A DNA stretch of 26,991 nucleotides from DASZHC01 sp035938215 (lineage in GTDB: Bacteria; Verrucomicrobiota; Verrucomicrobiia; Chthoniobacterales; JAFAMB01): assembly GCA_035938215.1 (NCBI GenBank), contig DASZHC010000268.1:1-26991 (forward strand), read 5' to 3'. Shown one piece after another: positions 25,158 to 26,991 of the stretch. The notes beneath the pieces are model-generated. The model saw only the letters and a program-made list of their open reading frames with translations. It was not told the origin of the DNA and did no database searches. Made by a program: the position numbers and the translations under genes. Each line of letters starts with the position of its first letter. Position 1 is the first letter of the stretch.

Positions 25158-25171
25158 TGTTCACCCGAACA
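25158..25171 (-). promoter_or_regulatory. LexA operator (SOS box) TGTTC-N4-GAACA
   Basis: TGTTCACCCGAACA is a perfect 5-bp inverted repeat with a 4-nt spacer, ending 3 nt upstream of the lexA start codon. It fits a lexA autoregulatory site. From memory, TGTTC-N4-GAACA is the motif reported for verrucomicrobial LexA; it also uses the same half-site letters as the Gram-positive GAAC-N4-GTTC box in reverse arrangement. Its position over the ribosome-binding region means LexA binding might block initiation or elongation rather than a -35/-10 site. No other exact copy was found in the window by eye. Confidence 0.75.
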
Positions 25172-25242
25172 CTTCCACAAATCGTTAGGCTTCGCAAGCA
25201 CCAGGATTCCGGATTGTTACAAAAGAGTATGAATCGCTGTCG

Positions 25243-25341
25243 CTAGAATCCTTGAAAAACGAAACTGGTTGTAGATGAGTCAAGTTTTTTTCTGTATCCG
25301 CGCATTAGTCATTAGGTGGTTTTGCTTTTCAAGGATTCTAA
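25243..25341 (-). mobile_element. 97-bp MITE-like element, right copy (upstream of lexA)
   Basis: Inverted copy of the element at 24450-24546. Its terminal inverted repeats are nearly perfect: CTAGAATCCTTGAAAAACGA at the left end against TGCTTTTCAAGGATTCTAAG at the right (TAGAATCCTTGAAAAGC in reverse complement). The interior matches the left copy. It holds no ORF. It lies about 90 nt upstream of the lexA start and abuts another palindrome at 25341-25422. Confidence 0.75.
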
Positions 25342-25422
25342 GCGAGGCCGCTTCACCGATCGACGCCGCTCCCAACGCGACCTTGAGATCCTTACATCTG
25401 GCCGGTCTGAGGCGGCCTCGCT
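25341..25422. repeat. AGCGAGGCCGC inverted repeat, 82 bp
   Basis: AGCGAGGCCGC (25341-25351) is the exact reverse complement of GCGGCCTCGCT (25412-25422), and the match extends three to four more bases inward with one mismatch. The 60-nt interior has no ORF. It shares its left boundary with the right end of the MITE-like element, so the two may have been inserted one beside the other. It lies about 63 nt upstream of the secreted-protein gene at 25486. The whole 25155-25485 gap is accounted for by the operator, the two repeats and short unassigned stretches. Confidence 0.65.
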
Positions 25423-25485
25423 AGATGCTTCTTGCGAGCAACGTTTCCTGATCGAAGATAGATTCGGCGAATTGGAAGCTTCCTT

Positions 25486-26250
25486 ATGATGCATCGAGTC
25501 CTGTTCTTCGGATCACTTTTGCTCTGCTTATTTCCTGCTCAAGCCCAGAATCGATTGCTCCAGTCCAACGCCAATGAGACGGTAGTCGCACTGATCGAGT
25601 CCATGCCCAACGGAGGCGGCTACCTCGCGACAAACGCTGCAACTCATGATCTGCAATCGGCGGTTCAAGTCCGGGGAGGCCGGCTTGATGTGAATCCACT
25701 AGCCGCGCGGTCCACCTATTGCTCGGGAGCCACCTACCTCGTCTTTGTGCGGGCAATTCAATCGAGCCTATCGCGGAATGCTCTGGAGGGACCGGTAGCT
25801 GAAGCTCTCGCGATACGAGGCCAACCCGACGGCGTGGGTATCTGGGGGCGCTGGAACGCTAACGGCCCGGGAACGGCCTGCCTCTTTCGCGAGCTGGGTC
25901 TCGGCCATAACTTCACTTCCTTTGACGCAGCACGGCGGGGAGATTTCATGAAGATATTCTGGACCGACGCTGTCGGCAGCCGTGAGCGCGGCCATTCCGT
26001 GATCTACCTGGGGCGATTCCAACAAAATGGAGTCGAGATGATTCGATTCTGGTCGAGCAACAAACCGCTGGGCTACAGTGTGAAATCAGTACCTCGCTCC
26101 AGGATTGCGTGCGCAATTTTTTCGCGACTCGAAGCGCCTGCAAATATACAGCGCGCCACGGTTCTCCCTTTACGTAATTCCTATCTGGCGAGTCTTTTAA
26201 CCAACGAATCATCGATCGCAGAAGCAATAAAACAATCCGCCGCGGAATGA
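25486..26250 (+). CDS. Secreted protein with possible Cys-His (NlpC/P60- or CHAP-like) active site
   Basis: A 254-residue protein with a clear signal peptide (hydrophobic to LFPAQA, cleavage near residue 20). The mature part has a cysteine at a helix start (STYCSGATYLVF, Cys79), a histidine before a beta-strand-like segment (RGHSVIYLG, His170) and a polar residue after (FWSSNKP, Asn192). This Cys...His...Asn order is that of papain-like cell-wall amidases (NlpC/P60, CHAP). I cannot place it firmly in a named family, so the function is inference. If correct, it would cut peptide bonds in peptidoglycan or a related substrate in the periplasm. Two ATGs in tandem (25486 and 25489) are possible starts; a palindromic GGAAGCTTCC precedes them. 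It is divergent from lexA. Confidence 0.72.
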   Translation: MMHRVLFFGSLLLCLFPAQAQNRLLQSNANETVVALIESMPNGGGYLATNAATHDLQSAVQVRGGRLDVNPLAARSTYCSGATYLVFVRAIQSSLSRNALEGPVAEALAIRGQPDGVGIWGRWNANGPGTACLFRELGLGHNFTSFDAARRGDFMKIFWTDAVGSRERGHSVIYLGRFQQNGVEMIRFWSSNKPLGYSVKSVPRSRIACAIFSRLEAPANIQRATVLPLRNSYLASLLTNESSIAEAIKQSAAE

Positions 26251-26300
26251 GAGCCAGCGCGTCACGCCTTCATTCATAAAATCTTGGTTTGTAGGGAGAT

Positions 26301-26417
26301 ATGATGAGGCATCAGGGTCCGTTCCAGCGACGCTACGGGGCTCCGTTTAAATTCAATTTGCTTTTCCCTGGAATTTGCCCACCATTTGGCGGTGCGAGGC
26401 CCCCGGCGCGCGCCTGA
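26301..26417 (+). CDS. Putative 38-residue leader ORF before the DUF4912 gene
   Basis: AGGGAG lies just upstream of tandem ATG codons at 26301 and 26304. The frame runs 38 codons to TGA at 26415, only 10 nt before the DUF4912 start, and the TGA runs into that gene's ribosome-binding site (TGAGGT). The product is rich in Arg, Pro, Phe and Gly (HQGPFQRRYGAPFKFNLLF). I do not recognise it. Its good ribosome-binding site and tight spacing suggest a translated leader coupled to the next gene; chance remains possible. Confidence 0.35.
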   Translation: MMRHQGPFQRRYGAPFKFNLLFPGICPPFGGARPPARA

Positions 26418-26427
26418 GGTTTGAAAC

Positions 26428-26991
26428 ATGAGCAAAAAGTCCGGCGATAAAAAAAACAGTGGAAAAGGGGCATCTGACGCCGTGCCCTCCGAACAGAAGA
26501 AGGAAAAGAGAGCGAAAGGGCAGGCTCCCGTAGAGCCCTCCGACAAGCTGAAGTTCGAGGATCTTGGTGAGTTGCCGTCTGGTTATGGCGAGATGTTCGC
26601 GATCGCGCGGGACCCGCATTGGCTATATGCCTATTGGGACTTCGATTATTCCAAGTTTCCCGCGATGCGTAAGCTTTTTTTGGACGTCGATTGCAATGGC
26701 AATCATGAGGCGGAAGTCGAGATTAACGAGATTGCAAGAAACTGGTATATCCCTGTGCAGTCGGCGGACGCGGAGTACGCCGTAACCTTTGGCTATCGCG
26801 ATGAGAAAGGGGTCTGGACAAGCGTTGGTAAGGCAGGCCCGACGCGCACTCCACCGGAATCGATTAGCGCAAACTGGGAGACGCAGTTTGCAACGGTACC
26901 TTTCCACCTGAGTTTCAACTTTTTGTTGGACGTCATGGCAAGCGCGCGCGCGCAGGGCAAAAACCTTACGGAAGCTCTTTCCCAGCTTCAG
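26428..26991 (+). CDS. DUF4912 domain protein (5' part; runs off the window)
   Basis: 188 codons are visible with no stop. A Lys/Ser-rich N-terminal tail (about 1-40) leads into a DUF4912-type domain, with LPSGYGEMFAIARDPHWLYAYWDF (about 48-72) as the recognisable core and RNWYIPVQ further on. To my knowledge the domain has no proven biochemical role. In Verrucomicrobia and some cyanobacteria and Firmicutes such genes are common and may neighbour glycan-active enzymes; the downstream gene is outside the window. The start is ATG 26428 with GAGGT about 8 nt upstream. Confidence 0.83.
   Translation, partial: MSKKSGDKKNSGKGASDAVPSEQKKEKRAKGQAPVEPSDKLKFEDLGELPSGYGEMFAIARDPHWLYAYWDFDYSKFPAMRKLFLDVDCNGNHEAEVEINEIARNWYIPVQSADAEYAVTFGYRDEKGVWTSVGKAGPTRTPPESISANWETQFATVPFHLSFNFLLDVMASARAQGKNLTEALSQLQ

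Noticed and set aside
1..26991. tRNA, rRNA, CRISPR arrays and prophage genes
   Set aside because: No T-loop-like cloverleaf sequence, no rRNA signature, no regularly spaced repeats and no phage structural genes were seen on either strand.

Overview
The window reads as ordinary chromosome from a soil-type Verrucomicrobium (best guess near Chthoniobacterales/Udaeobacter). This rests on gene content and style, not on a search. The clues are a DUF4912 gene, an opgG/opgH glucan pair, a small single-pass 'SPFF'-type protein next to a DUF3106-like exported protein, a TGTTC-N4-GAACA operator on lexA, and several families of GC-rich palindromic intergenic repeats. No prophage, CRISPR array, rRNA or tRNA was found.

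Layout. (1) 1-3114, minus strand: uvrC followed by a penicillin-binding protein 2 that runs off the left edge. (2) 3443-13203, plus strand: a tightly packed run of exbB-like, exbD-like, a giant exported TPR protein, thiH, thiS, dnaG and rpoD, then two small envelope-type genes. Most junctions overlap or are 5-10 nt apart. (3) 13351-15380, minus strand: rplM-rpsI, lipA and a possible 47-residue ORF. (4) 15620-16381, plus strand: an exported TPR protein with a good sigma70-like promoter. (5) 16609-17676, minus strand: a PLP-binding YggS homologue and a DUF423 membrane protein. (6) 17735-18200: a LysR-type regulator cut off after 144 residues, next to a hairpin and mobile-element-like sequence. 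(7) 18366-25154, minus strand: lexA, opgG, an unknown tail-anchored protein, opgH and an unknown membrane-anchored protein. (8) 25486-26991, plus strand: a secreted Cys/His protein of possible NlpC/P60-like type, a possible 38-residue leader ORF, and the start of a DUF4912 gene.

How the genes fit together. The ExbB/ExbD pair with an exported TPR partner looks like a proton-driven envelope machine of the Tol/Ton type. It shares a transcription direction with thiamine (thiH, thiS) and macromolecular-synthesis genes (dnaG, rpoD). The opgG-X-opgH block should make periplasmic glucans. LexA, just upstream, has a perfect palindromic operator overlapping its own ribosome-binding region.

The most unusual content is between the genes. 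Two ~97-bp copies of one MITE-like element lie in inverted orientation on either side of lexA, and one copy supplies the lexA stop codon. A ~130-bp nested palindrome at the end of a TPR gene is bracketed by a 10-bp direct repeat that looks like a target-site duplication. Two further palindrome families sit at other gene junctions. All coordinates and translations were read by eye; family names rest on recognised motifs and remain to be confirmed by search.
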